Shown here: positions 26,125 through 34,422 of the stretch, piece by piece
How the letters are laid out: each line of letters begins with the position of its first letter
Position numbering within the stretch: position 1 is the stretch's first letter
NCBI GenBank assembly: GCA_002471185.1
Contig: DKPL01000017.1
Location: 4,392 to 50,317, forward strand
From: Bacteroides sp. UBA7335
Lineage (GTDB): Bacteria > Bacteroidota > Bacteroidia > Bacteroidales > Bacteroidaceae
Direction: 5' to 3'
Length of the DNA stretch: 45,926 bases
Notes under the pieces: generated by a model
What the model saw: the letters and a program-made list of their open reading frames with translations, nothing else
Databases searched by the model: none
Told to the model about the DNA's origin: nothing
Translations under genes and position numbers: made by a program

Positions 26125-27444
26125 ATGAACGAGCCTTATATCCATGTAGGTATCATGAGCGATGGCAAAATAGATTTTGCACTTTTATCGACTTATCGAT
26201 GTCACAACATTGAGGTTACCGGCAAGCAAGAGGTGACTTATGAGAATGGGAAAATAAAGTGGAACAATGGGTTCTACAATGAACTACTATTCGAAACACA
26301 ATCGCATGCAACTGCTGCTTTTGAGCTATATAATGTAACCATTGGAGTTAGCTTTCATTGGGAACGAAAAGAGAGTCAACGCTTTATGGGCAACATTAAA
26401 ATCATTGTCGATGGGAATAAGCTGACTGTCATCAATGTGATTTACCTAGAAGATTATTTAACGTCTGTGATTTCATCGGAGATGAGTGCTACGGCTTCGA
26501 TAGAGTTACTCAAAGCCCATGCAGTGATTTCGCGTAGCTGGTTGCTAGCACAAATCGAGCGAGATAAGAGCAAAGCTGAACTGCGAAGTGATATTATATC
26601 GACATTGCACTCCGACAATGAATTGATTTCTTGGTTCGATCGAGAAGATCACACCCTGTTTGATGTATGTGCTGACGATCACTGCCAACGCTATCAAGGC
26701 ATTACTCGAGCAACGACTCAAGCGGTAAGAGAAGCCATTGCTGCGACACGGGGCGAACTGTTGATGTATGAGAGTAGCATTTGCGATGCACGATATTCTA
26801 AATGTTGCGGAGGAGCACTCGAAGAGTTTGAATTTTGCTGGGAAAACATACACCTGCCTTATCTTATCAAAAAAAGAGATTGGATAACAGACTGTGAGTT
26901 GCCCAATTTGCAAGATGAAGCACAAGCAGAGGCCTGGATTAGAAGTACACCGAAAGCTTTCTGTAATACCAAAGATAAAAAGATACTCAATGAAGTGCTC
27001 AACAACTATGATCAAGAGACTACCGATTTTTATCGCTGGCGGGTAGAGTATGACCAAGAGGAGCTAGGCAAACTTATCTTCAAGCGCTCGGGGATAGACT
27101 TTGGCGAAATCAAGGATTTGGTTCCTATTGCACGCGGGACTTCCGGAAGACTTTGGAAATTGAAGATTGTGGGAACTAAACTAGCTCTGATCATCGGCAA
27201 AGAACTCGAGATACGTCGCACCCTCTCTTCATCACACTTGTATAGCTCGGCATTTGTAATCGACAAAGAGAAGGTATCAAGCGAAGGTATCCCGCAAAGA
27301 TTTATATTTACCGGAGCAGGCTGGGGTCATGGAGTAGGCTTGTGCCAAATTGGTGCTGCGATGATGAGTGAACAAGGTTATAACTACCGCGAGATTTTGA
27401 GTCACTACTACGCAAATGCAGAAATTGAGAAACGGTATCAGTAA
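26125..27444 (+). CDS. SpoIID/LytB domain protein without a signal peptide
   Basis: 439 residues. The SpoIID domain is recognisable from YLEDYLTSVISSEM (107-120), with E119 at the position of the catalytic Glu of SpoIID lytic transglycosylases. The metal-type motif C-x3-H-C (C182, H186, C187 in DVCADDHCQ) and ARYSKCCGG (222-230) follow, and the C-terminus has GAGWGHGVGLCQIGA. SpoIID cleaves peptide-free glycan strands. The N-terminus MNEPYIHVGIMSDGK has no hydrophobic segment, so export by Sec is not visible, unlike in sporulating Firmicutes. It is four bases after DUF4922. In the cytoplasm it could act on imported oligosaccharides, or it may be exported by another route; both are inference. 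Confidence 0.88.
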   Translation: MNEPYIHVGIMSDGKIDFALLSTYRCHNIEVTGKQEVTYENGKIKWNNGFYNELLFETQSHATAAFELYNVTIGVSFHWERKESQRFMGNIKIIVDGNKLTVINVIYLEDYLTSVISSEMSATASIELLKAHAVISRSWLLAQIERDKSKAELRSDIISTLHSDNELISWFDREDHTLFDVCADDHCQRYQGITRATTQAVREAIAATRGELLMYESSICDARYSKCCGGALEEFEFCWENIHLPYLIKKRDWITDCELPNLQDEAQAEAWIRSTPKAFCNTKDKKILNEVLNNYDQETTDFYRWRVEYDQEELGKLIFKRSGIDFGEIKDLVPIARGTSGRLWKLKIVGTKLALIIGKELEIRRTLSSSHLYSSAFVIDKEKVSSEGIPQRFIFTGAGWGHGVGLCQIGAAMMSEQGYNYREILSHYYANAEIEKRYQ

Positions 27445-27507
27445 CAATACCTTATACACGCAAAGCTGCGTGAAATAACAGAACATCACACCTATGAATT
27501 TAATACG

Positions 27508-29391
27508 ATGAACAACACACTAAAAAATATAAATCCGTGGGCATGGATTCCTACCTTATACTTTGCACAAGGTTTGCCCTATGTAGCCGTCATGACGATT
27601 TCGGTGATTATGTACAAGCGGATGGGCATCTCAAACACTGATATTGCTTTATATACCGGGTGGCTCTACTTGCCTTGGGTCATCAAACCATTTTGGAGTC
27701 CGTTTATCGACTTACTAAAAACCAAGCGTTGGTGGACGGTCACCATGCAGTTTGTGTTGGCTTTTGCTTTAGCTGGAATCGCTTTTAGCATCCCTACTCC
27801 ATTCTTCTTTCAACTCACATTGGCGGTGTTTTGGATTGTTGGGTTCACTTCGGCCACACACGATATTGCTGCCGATGGATTTTACATGTTGGCACTGACT
27901 GAGCACGAGCAATCGTTCTACGTGGGTATTCGCAGTACGTTTTATCGCATTGCTACTGTAGCGGGTCAAGGACTACTGGTGATTATAGCGGGACTGATAG
28001 AAACGGGTACCGGATTGGAGCCGGCAACCGTTATGGTGAATGCATCAACCAATTATTCGAATGACATTGTGTTGCCAACTTTTGATGAGGCTACCATCGA
28101 TACCACACGCCAACCCTACTTTATCTTCACAACTCCGGTTGTGAATGCCGGTATCAATATTGCAGCAGTAGATACTCGACAAGCACGAGAGCGAATAGCC
28201 GAAATTGAACGTGAAATAGAAGCACACAACACAAGCTATGGATTCACCACCAACGAAGCCAAAGAGCAGACTCAGAACTCACTCACCAAACACTCACAAG
28301 AGAGCCGCTTTACCACTTGGCTGAGAGATACCTTTGGCGAAAAGCGAGAAGTATCGACAGGAGCCATAGACAATGCGGTGGTGGTGGGAGTAAGACTATC
28401 CAAGCCACCCATTGATGGAGAAGGCAAAGTACTAAACATGGCCTTCAAGCAAGGAGATCAAAGCATTCGTTTGGAGCAAAGCAAACTCGCATCGCGTTTT
28501 GCATTTGATGCTAACAATTGGGACAAGCCCGCTTATCTGCTGTTTAGGATTGATCATAAAATAAAGTCAGACACTTCGGCTACCTTCGAAGGGGCTTCGG
28601 GCAACATCTCGTTTGCTTGGATGGTGGTGTTCATTGTTTTGTCTATCTTCTTCCTGATAGTCAGCATATATCACACTCGCATTTTGCCACGTCCTACCAC
28701 CGATCATCCTTCAAAAGATGTCACTGCACAGAATTTACTGAGGGAGTTCTTCGAGACTTTCAAGAGTTTCTTCACCAAGAAGCAAGCCTTTGTAGCTATT
28801 CTCTTTATGTTGCTCTACCGCTTCCCCGAAGCTCAGTTAGTAAAACTTATCAATCCGTTTTTGCTCGACCCCATTGATAAGGGAGGATTGGGTTTGACGA
28901 CCGGACAGGTTGGGTTTGTATATGGCACAGTGGGTATTATTGGGCTTACCTTGGGAGGCATCATTGGCGGTTTTGCGGCTGCAAGAGGTGGACTGAAGCG
29001 CTGGCTATGGCCTATGGCTTGGAGCATGTCGCTCACCTGTCTCACCTTTGTTTATCTAAGTTATGCCGCTGCACCTTCACTATATATGATAAATATCTGT
29101 ATCTTTATAGAGCAGTTTGGCTATGGCTTTGGGTTCACAGCCTACATGCTTTTCTTGATTTATTTTTCGGAAGGCGAACATAAAACAGCTCACTATGCCA
29201 TCTGTACAGGATTTATGGCATTGGGTATGATGCTTCCGGGAATGGCAGCAGGATGGCTGCAAGAGACAATTGGCTATCGCCACTTCTTTCTGTGGACCAT
29301 CATCTGTTGTGCGGCAACCATTGCCGTATGTACTTTTATCAAGATTGATCCGAACTTTGGAAAGAAACAACAAAAAGATAACAACAACTAA
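27508..29391 (+). CDS. AmpG-like MFS transporter with a large central insert (MurT candidate)
   Basis: 627 residues, far longer than typical MFS carriers (about 400-500). The N-terminal half has about six TM segments, opening with IPTLYFAQGLPYV and an LPWVIKPFWSPFIDLLK loop typical of AmpG-like proteins. About 200 mainly hydrophilic residues (about 170-375) separate it from a TM at about 370-395 and the C-terminal bundle. AmpG imports anhydro-muropeptides in E. coli. In Tannerella forsythia the inner-membrane MurNAc transporter MurT is encoded just before a sugar kinase and MurQ, the same order as here. This supports a MurNAc or muropeptide carrier, but the cargo is inferred from position. 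Confidence 0.82.
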   Translation: MNNTLKNINPWAWIPTLYFAQGLPYVAVMTISVIMYKRMGISNTDIALYTGWLYLPWVIKPFWSPFIDLLKTKRWWTVTMQFVLAFALAGIAFSIPTPFFFQLTLAVFWIVGFTSATHDIAADGFYMLALTEHEQSFYVGIRSTFYRIATVAGQGLLVIIAGLIETGTGLEPATVMVNASTNYSNDIVLPTFDEATIDTTRQPYFIFTTPVVNAGINIAAVDTRQARERIAEIEREIEAHNTSYGFTTNEAKEQTQNSLTKHSQESRFTTWLRDTFGEKREVSTGAIDNAVVVGVRLSKPPIDGEGKVLNMAFKQGDQSIRLEQSKLASRFAFDANNWDKPAYLLFRIDHKIKSDTSATFEGASGNISFAWMVVFIVLSIFFLIVSIYHTRILPRPTTDHPSKDVTAQNLLREFFETFKSFFTKKQAFVAILFMLLYRFPEAQLVKLINPFLLDPIDKGGLGLTTGQVGFVYGTVGIIGLTLGGIIGGFAAARGGLKRWLWPMAWSMSLTCLTFVYLSYAAAPSLYMINICIFIEQFGYGFGFTAYMLFLIYFSEGEHKTAHYAICTGFMALGMMLPGMAAGWLQETIGYRHFFLWTIICCAATIAVCTFIKIDPNFGKKQQKDNNN

Positions 29392-29398
29392 AAGCAGC

Positions 29399-30241
29399 AT
29401 GATACTTATAGCAGATAGTGGTTCAACCAAAACCGATTGGGCTATTGTAGAGCAAGGTAAAGAAACGATACTGGTATCGACCAAAGGAATGAATCCTTAT
29501 TTTCAAACTGAGGAAGATATTAAAACCGAAATAGAGTTGCATCTACTGCCATTTTTAGCAAACAGAAAACCGGTAGAAAGTATTTATTTCTATGGTGCGG
29601 GATGTACGGACGAGAAGAAGCCAATGATGCAATCGGCTTTGAAACATCAGCTACAACCAACCGGCCGGGTAGTGGTGTACTCTGACATGGTGGGCGTGGC
29701 TCATGCTCTCTGCAAAAATCAACCGGGCATTGCTTGCATATTGGGCACCGGTTCTAACTCTTGCTTTTATGATGGCGAGAAAATTGTAGAAAACGTCTCT
29801 CCACTGGGTTTTATCTTAGGCGATGAAGGTAGCGGTGCCGTACTGGGTAAGTTAATTGTTGGCGATTTGCTAAAGAATCAGTTGGGGGCAGAGCTCAAAG
29901 AGGCTTTTTTTGAATACACACAACTGACACCTGCCATGATTATAGAGCAGGTGTATCGCAAACCTTTCCCCAATCGTTTTTTAGCATCACTATCGCCATT
30001 TATCCATCATTACATCGCTCATCCTTGGGTTTATCAACTCGTTAAAAACAGTTTTTGTGCTTTCTTCAAGCGCAATGTGATGCAATATAACTATCAACAC
30101 TACCCCATTCGCTTTGTTGGGTCGATAGCGTATCACTATCAAGAGGTATTGCAAGATGCAGCAAACGAGATGGGCATAACCATCGAGACGATAGAGAAAA
30201 GCCCCATCAGCGGACTAATCAGCTATTATCAAAATAAATAA
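29399..30241 (+). CDS. BadF/BadG-type sugar kinase (MurNAc/GlcNAc kinase candidate, MurK-like)
   Basis: 280 residues. The start used here is the ATG at 29399, seven bases after the transporter stop; longer forms would overlap the transporter. The fold signatures of the ASKHA kinases are in place: phosphate-1 loop IADSGSTKTDWA (4-15), GTGSNSCFYDG for phosphate-2, LGDEGSGAVLGK, and a late GSIAYHYQ. The family includes N-acetylglucosamine kinases. In T. forsythia the equivalent gene between the MurNAc transporter and MurQ phosphorylates MurNAc at O6, and the following murQ gene needs exactly that product, so MurNAc kinase is the best guess. Confidence 0.85.
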   Translation: MILIADSGSTKTDWAIVEQGKETILVSTKGMNPYFQTEEDIKTEIELHLLPFLANRKPVESIYFYGAGCTDEKKPMMQSALKHQLQPTGRVVVYSDMVGVAHALCKNQPGIACILGTGSNSCFYDGEKIVENVSPLGFILGDEGSGAVLGKLIVGDLLKNQLGAELKEAFFEYTQLTPAMIIEQVYRKPFPNRFLASLSPFIHHYIAHPWVYQLVKNSFCAFFKRNVMQYNYQHYPIRFVGSIAYHYQEVLQDAANEMGITIETIEKSPISGLISYYQNK

Positions 30242-30254
30242 GAAGAAAAGAATC

Positions 30255-31073
30255 ATGTTCAACAAAATATCAGAGCAACCCTCACTTTATGCTGATCTAG
30301 AGAAAAAATCGGTTGCAGAAATCCTGACCGACATCAATGCCGAAGATCAAAAAGTAGCAATAGCCGTTCAGAAAGCAATTCCACAAATCGAGAAGCTAGT
30401 CAATCTCATTGTTCCGCGCATGCAGCAAGGCGGTCGCATCTTCTACATGGGTGCCGGCACCAGTGGCCGATTGGGAGTGCTCGATGCTTCGGAGGTTCCC
30501 CCGACCTTTGGTATGCCTCCCACGTGGGTGATAGGCCTCATTGCGGGAGGAGATAAAGCACTGCGCAACCCGGTTGAAAATGCCGAAGACAACAGCAACA
30601 AAGGATGGGAAGAGCTACAAGCTCATGGCATCAACGAGAAAGATACGGTGATAGGTATAGCAGCTTCGGGCACTACTCCTTATGTGATTGGAGCGTTGCA
30701 CCAGGCTAGAGCTCATGGCATTCTTACAGGTTGCATCACCAGCAATCCCGATTCGCCAATGGCCCAAGAGGCCGATGTGCCCATCGAGATGGTGGTAGGG
30801 CCCGAGTATGTAACCGGTAGTTCACGCATGAAATCGGGAACGGGACAGAAAATGATACTCAACATGATTAGCACCTCGGTTATGATTCAGCTGGGAAGAG
30901 TAAAAGGCAACAAGATGGTAAATATGCAACTAAGCAATAAGAAGCTAATAGACAGAGGCACGCGAATGTTGATGGAAGAGTTAGCACTCGATTACGAACG
31001 AGCAGAGGCTCTATTGCTATTGCACGGATCGGTTCAAAAGGCAATCGAAGCTTTTCACTCACAACAGAAATAA
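30255..31073 (+). CDS. murQ: N-acetylmuramic acid 6-phosphate etherase
   Basis: 272 residues, slightly shorter than E. coli MurQ. The SIS domain begins at about residue 45 and contains YMGAGTSGRLGVLDASEVPPTFG, with the Glu of DASE aligning with the catalytic E83 of the E. coli enzyme. ENAEDN supplies the second acidic catalytic residue (E114 equivalent). GSSRMKSGTGQKMILNM is the closing family signature. The enzyme removes D-lactate from MurNAc-6-P, giving GlcNAc-6-P, and works with the kinase 13 bases upstream. It is the last gene of the salvage cluster, and a bidirectional terminator follows. Confidence 0.97.
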   Translation: MFNKISEQPSLYADLEKKSVAEILTDINAEDQKVAIAVQKAIPQIEKLVNLIVPRMQQGGRIFYMGAGTSGRLGVLDASEVPPTFGMPPTWVIGLIAGGDKALRNPVENAEDNSNKGWEELQAHGINEKDTVIGIAASGTTPYVIGALHQARAHGILTGCITSNPDSPMAQEADVPIEMVVGPEYVTGSSRMKSGTGQKMILNMISTSVMIQLGRVKGNKMVNMQLSNKKLIDRGTRMLMEELALDYERAEALLLLHGSVQKAIEAFHSQQK

Positions 31074-31098
31074 AACAAAGTATCCCTTACGAATCTGT

Positions 31099-31164
31099 TT
31101 TCAACCCTTTGAAACTCTTGTTTCAAGTCCTTGAAAAGACAGTTCCAAGGGTTTGAAAAGAAGG
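31099..31164. repeat. three-unit 22-base palindromic tandem array (type B)
   Basis: Units begin at 31099, 31121 and 31143. Two are perfect TTTCAA-N4-TTGAAA palindromes; the third is TTCCAA-N4-TTGAAA. Each is followed by six spacer bases. The spacer of the middle unit (AGACAG) matches that of the middle unit in the array at 16697 (CGACAG) in five of six bases. Confidence 0.85.
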
Positions 31165-31212
31165 GAATAAAGAGTAAATATCTTCTCAAAAAGAGGAATA
31201 GATAAGAATAAG

Positions 31213-31250
31213 AAAGTCGCCTTACGATTAAACCGTAAGACGACTTTGTT
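31213..31250. terminator. bidirectional terminator between murQ and the OMP gene
   Basis: AAAGTCGCCTTACG (31213-31226) pairs with CGTAAGACGACTTT (31234-31247) over 14 positions with one wobble, and it is T-rich on both sides. It serves the converging genes. Confidence 0.85.
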
Positions 31251-31273
31251 CATATTGTAAGATTTAGGTTTGC

Positions 31274-31906
31274 TTAGAAAGCTACACCAAGTGTAAAACC
31301 AAAGTTGTTCAAACCAGATTGATCGTAAATCAACAAGTCTTTACATTTATTGGTTGCATAGTTATAATACAAAGCCACGTGTAAGCCGGGACCATATGAC
31401 CAAGGAAATACATTTAAACCTATCTCAGGAGATGCATAGAATCCCCATGTTTTGTCTCTACTTTCAAATACATTATAATCTGAAGAGAATTTAGCATAAG
31501 AAGCACCTAACTTAGCACTTACATAAGGTTGCCAAACACCACCACGATTGAATTGATAACGTACAGAAGCACCAAAAGGCAATTGGAAAATAGTATGTTG
31601 TTGGTCAGTACACAAACTTTCAGTTGGACTTATTGGAAGTACTTGTTTTGCTACATATTTATGGTTGCTGCTATAGTTTAAGAATAAACCGATACCAACA
31701 TTTTCAGTAACGAAGTAACCACCTTCAAAATTCATACCCCAACCACTTGCTTTATTAGCGAAGTCATTGCTCAAAGGTATATTAAATTTCCAGTCAACAC
31801 TTGCAAAGCCATTGTCGGATAGTTGTGCTTTGGCTGGTAGAGCACATACGAGAGCAACAGCCATAACAGCTAACACTCTTGTAGAAATATATTTTATTGT
31901 CTTCAT
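31274..31906 (-). CDS. outer-membrane beta-barrel protein
   Basis: 210 residues with a signal peptide (about 1-27, ending PAKAQ). The mature protein is a run of alternating amphipathic beta-strands rich in Tyr, Gly and Phe (for example MNFEGGYFVTENVGIGLFLNYS), ending in GFTLGVAF with a C-terminal Phe, the usual signal for insertion by BAM. It resembles small 8-strand OMP_b-brl proteins. Function is unknown; a porin-like or structural role is possible. It is 26 bases downstream of the DUF4136 gene and most likely in the same transcript. Confidence 0.82.
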   Translation of the reverse strand: MKTIKYISTRVLAVMAVALVCALPAKAQLSDNGFASVDWKFNIPLSNDFANKASGWGMNFEGGYFVTENVGIGLFLNYSSNHKYVAKQVLPISPTESLCTDQQHTIFQLPFGASVRYQFNRGGVWQPYVSAKLGASYAKFSSDYNVFESRDKTWGFYASPEIGLNVFPWSYGPGLHVALYYNYATNKCKDLLIYDQSGLNNFGFTLGVAF

Positions 31907-31932
31907 AATCTATTAATCTTTGTTAGTTTGAA

Positions 31933-32562
31933 TCATTTTTTAATATAAGGTGATTGGGCAAACTCTTGGTTAACACCCTTTACTGCCATAGCACCATTGA
32001 TAGTACTTGCGTAAGCAGGAGCTACCATATAAGCAGTCCACCATACTGGCAATTTAGCGGTTGCACCTTTTTCAGCTGTTAGGTCAACAATTTCAGTAAT
32101 AAATGAGTTAGTTGTCAAACTATAAGTCAAAGCATAAGGATAATAGTATCCGCCACCCCAATAGTTATTCCAATAACCTGGCCAGTAACCACCATTTCCC
32201 CAACCCCAGTTAGGATAGCCGTAATCAGTGAAATAATAAGTACTTTGAACATAGCTAATTTGAATACCCAGATCAGCAGATTCTTCGTCAGTTGCTTGAG
32301 TATAACCTCTGCTATTCATATTAGTAGCAATAGCATTCAAAATTTCTTGAGCAGCTTCGCCTTGCAAGTATTGTTTCTCTTCTTTGTCACTTACTACCAA
32401 AATTTGATCAGGTAAGTAATAAGTAGTAGCACTTGAGAAGTCTGCACTTTTGTCATAACTGGTATAAACTAAGTAGTCATTGTCCAGTTTGTTTAAATCA
32501 GGATCTTTTTCGCATGCTGCGAACGCAAAGACCGCTAACAGGATAGGAATTAATTTCTTCAT
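31933..32562 (-). CDS. DUF4136 lipoprotein
   Basis: 209 residues from the ATG at 32562 (an alternative ATG at 32568 adds Met-Ile). The N-terminus has the lipoprotein pattern KKLIPILLAVFAFAAC, with the Cys at about residue 17, then the DUF4136 pattern: TSYDKSADFSSATTYYLPD, EEILNAI-type helix and a characteristic strand with GYTQATDEESADLGIQIS. A very aromatic region rich in Trp, Tyr and Gly follows (about residues 115-145). DUF4136 proteins are periplasmic or outer-membrane lipoproteins with no known activity. Together with the OMP it forms a two-gene minus-strand unit. Confidence 0.82.
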   Translation of the reverse strand: MKKLIPILLAVFAFAACEKDPDLNKLDNDYLVYTSYDKSADFSSATTYYLPDQILVVSDKEEKQYLQGEAAQEILNAIATNMNSRGYTQATDEESADLGIQISYVQSTYYFTDYGYPNWGWGNGGYWPGYWNNYWGGGYYYPYALTYSLTTNSFITEIVDLTAEKGATAKLPVWWTAYMVAPAYASTINGAMAVKGVNQEFAQSPYIKK

Positions 32563-33173
32563 AATCATTTATAATGTTTAGGTTTAATAAAATTCTGCCT
32601 TGGTACCTCGAGGCTTACGATATGAAAAACAACTTCTTTTTTAAAATGTTCGCAATTGATAGCACTTCTATCTTAATTTTTGTTATATAGTGTTCTAAAA
32701 AGGATTGAAATATGCATTATTATTCAATATCTAGCCATGACGAATAATAACAGGCAAAGTAGCTGCTTTATAGGTTTTCAGATCTGCCTAAAGACTCCAA
32801 ACACGTTTATACCCACGCTGAACCCATATTGCGATAAGCTAAATAGCCGCTCAAACCAATGGCACAATATACATAGACATCTTTATCCATTGGTATCTCA
32901 GTTAAACGATCGAGCCATTCATCAATTGGTATATTTATAGCATCGGTAGTAAGCGGGTAGAAATCCTGTAGCAGTGCAAGCACACAATAAAAAATATTTT
33001 ATATGAGGATATCGTAAAGATTACAACTATAGATACTTGCAGCTTATGGAGTTTAATACTATCTTCGTAGTGAAAATGTAAGTGAAGGCTACCATCTTTC
33101 CCCATAAGTATGGCCATCATTATTGCATCTCAACAGTTAACAATTGACACACCTTTAATCAACCCTAAAAACG
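32563..33173. other. divergent intergenic region with a decayed gene
   Basis: 611 bases between the DUF4136 gene (-) and the HGSNAT-like gene (+). The part at 32731-32998 carries a pseudogene remnant on the minus strand; in the rest, including 33000-33173, I see no gene, terminator or clear promoter. Confidence 0.6.
32731..32998 (-). pseudogene. remnant of a rhodanese-type C-terminal domain (CoA-disulfide-reductase-like)
   Basis: Read on the minus strand, an open stretch of about 60 codons translates to a rhodanese C-terminal half. INIPIDEWLDRLTEIP is followed by DVYVYCAIGLSGYLAYR, close to the core of the rhodanese domain that ends FAD-dependent CoA-disulfide reductases and related oxidoreductases. 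A stop (TAA at 32807-32809) then breaks the frame. After a one-base shift it continues as KRVWSL, a second stop, and ADLKTYKAATLPVII, which matches the usual NLSGGLKTY end of the domain. No start or flavoprotein part is present upstream, so only the 3' piece of a lost gene remains. Confidence 0.72.
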
Positions 33174-34337
33174 ATGAACACACCAGCGTCTAAACGCCTA
33201 TTGGCCCTCGATATATTGAGAGGAATCACCATAGCAGGCATGATTATGGTAAACAATCCCGGCTCATGGGAGTATGTTTACACACCACTACTACACGAAT
33301 CATGGAATGGATTATCGCCCACCGACCTTATCTTTCCGTTTTTTATGTTTATGATGGGAATATCGACCTACATCTCACTTCGGAAATATAACTTTTCACC
33401 TTCGGCAGATGCCTTCCGAAAAATAGTGAAACGAACGATTGTTATCTTTGCTATAGGACTAGCCATCAATTGGTTTTCGTTGGCATGCTACACTTGGAAC
33501 TCGCTAGCAGCAGACAATCTTGACTTCGGGAGCAGACTATGCCATTCGGTGTTTGCTTTCGAGCATCTTCGCATCTTAGGAGTGATGCAGCGACTGGGCA
33601 TCTGCTATGGCGCAACAGCCATCATAGCACTTACCATGAAGCACAAACACATACCTTACTTAATTGCTACTTTATTGATAGGATACTTTATTGTTTTAAT
33701 GTACGGACATGGGTTTGCTTATAACGACACCAACATTCTATCGGTAGTAGATCGGGCAATATTGGGAACAAACCACATGTACAACGACCATGGAATTGAT
33801 CCAGAAGGAATATTGAGCACCATTCCGGCAATAGCTCATGTTTTACTAGGGTTCTGTATCGGCAAAATGATGATGGAAGCAACAACAGTAGATGGTAAGA
33901 TAGAGCAATTATTTATCGTAGGCACCATACTTACGTTCGCCGGATTCTTATTGAGTTACGGTTGCCCTATAAACAAAAAAATATGGTCGCCAACATTTGT
34001 ACTGGTTACCTGTGGTATGGGAGCTACCTTATTAGCTTTATTAATTTGGATTATCGACGTGAAGGGATACAAAAAGTGGTGCAATTTCTTTGAAGCTTTT
34101 GGAGTGAATCCGCTATTTATTTATGTATTTGCTGCCTTCTTATCTATACTAATAGGAAATATAAAAGTAGTATATAATGAAGGGTTAGTCAGTGTCCACA
34201 GCTTTGTTTATCAAGCATTATTGCAGTCGTGGCTAGGCAATTACTTAGGGTCTTTGATATTTGCGATTCTCTTTATAACAATTTGTTGGGCAGTAGGATA
34301 CTTACTCTATAAGAAGAAAATTTATATTAAGATTTAA
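33174..34337 (+). CDS. HGSNAT-like membrane acyltransferase family protein
   Basis: 387 residues with about ten membrane segments. The N-terminus, KRLLALDILRGITIAGMIMVNNPGSW, and PTDLIFPFFMFMMGIS are typical of the heparan-alpha-glucosaminide N-acetyltransferase-like (DUF5009) family of Bacteroidales. The lysosomal homologue transfers acetyl groups across a membrane to glucosamine; the bacterial proteins are presumed to acylate or acetylate a surface or periplasmic sugar, but none here has a shown substrate. It is transcribed alone, ending in a bidirectional terminator. The neighbouring salvage locus also handles amino sugars, but the intervening minus-strand genes argue against one operon. 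Confidence 0.85.
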   Translation: MNTPASKRLLALDILRGITIAGMIMVNNPGSWEYVYTPLLHESWNGLSPTDLIFPFFMFMMGISTYISLRKYNFSPSADAFRKIVKRTIVIFAIGLAINWFSLACYTWNSLAADNLDFGSRLCHSVFAFEHLRILGVMQRLGICYGATAIIALTMKHKHIPYLIATLLIGYFIVLMYGHGFAYNDTNILSVVDRAILGTNHMYNDHGIDPEGILSTIPAIAHVLLGFCIGKMMMEATTVDGKIEQLFIVGTILTFAGFLLSYGCPINKKIWSPTFVLVTCGMGATLLALLIWIIDVKGYKKWCNFFEAFGVNPLFIYVFAAFLSILIGNIKVVYNEGLVSVHSFVYQALLQSWLGNYLGSLIFAILFITICWAVGYLLYKKKIYIKI

Positions 34338-34364
34338 ACGGTAGATAAACAGTAAGTAAACGAT

Positions 34365-34399
34365 AAATAGCCTGCTCCTTTAAAAAGAGCAGGCTATTT
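34365..34399. terminator. bidirectional terminator between the acyltransferase and the FKBP gene
   Basis: AAATAGCCTGCTC (34365-34377) pairs perfectly with GAGCAGGCTATTT (34387-34399) over 13 bases around a nine-base loop. Confidence 0.92.
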
Positions 34400-34422
34400 A
34401 TATATTATAGATTAAGAAAAAC

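Noticed and set aside
29270..29398. N-terminal extension of the sugar kinase
   Set aside because: It overlaps the transporter gene and encodes a charged stretch with no family match; the ATG at 29399 gives the expected N-terminus.
17521..31073. Classical polysaccharide-utilisation locus
   Set aside because: No SusC, SusD or sensor-regulator genes; the enzymes are specific for peptidoglycan.
32680..32940. Plus-strand 86-codon frame as a gene
   Set aside because: It overlaps, on the other strand, the decayed rhodanese remnant, which explains the sequence better. The translation resembles no family.
32935..33120. Minus-strand 61-codon frame upstream of the rhodanese remnant
   Set aside because: Composition and sequence match nothing recognisable and it is not in frame with the remnant, so I left it out.
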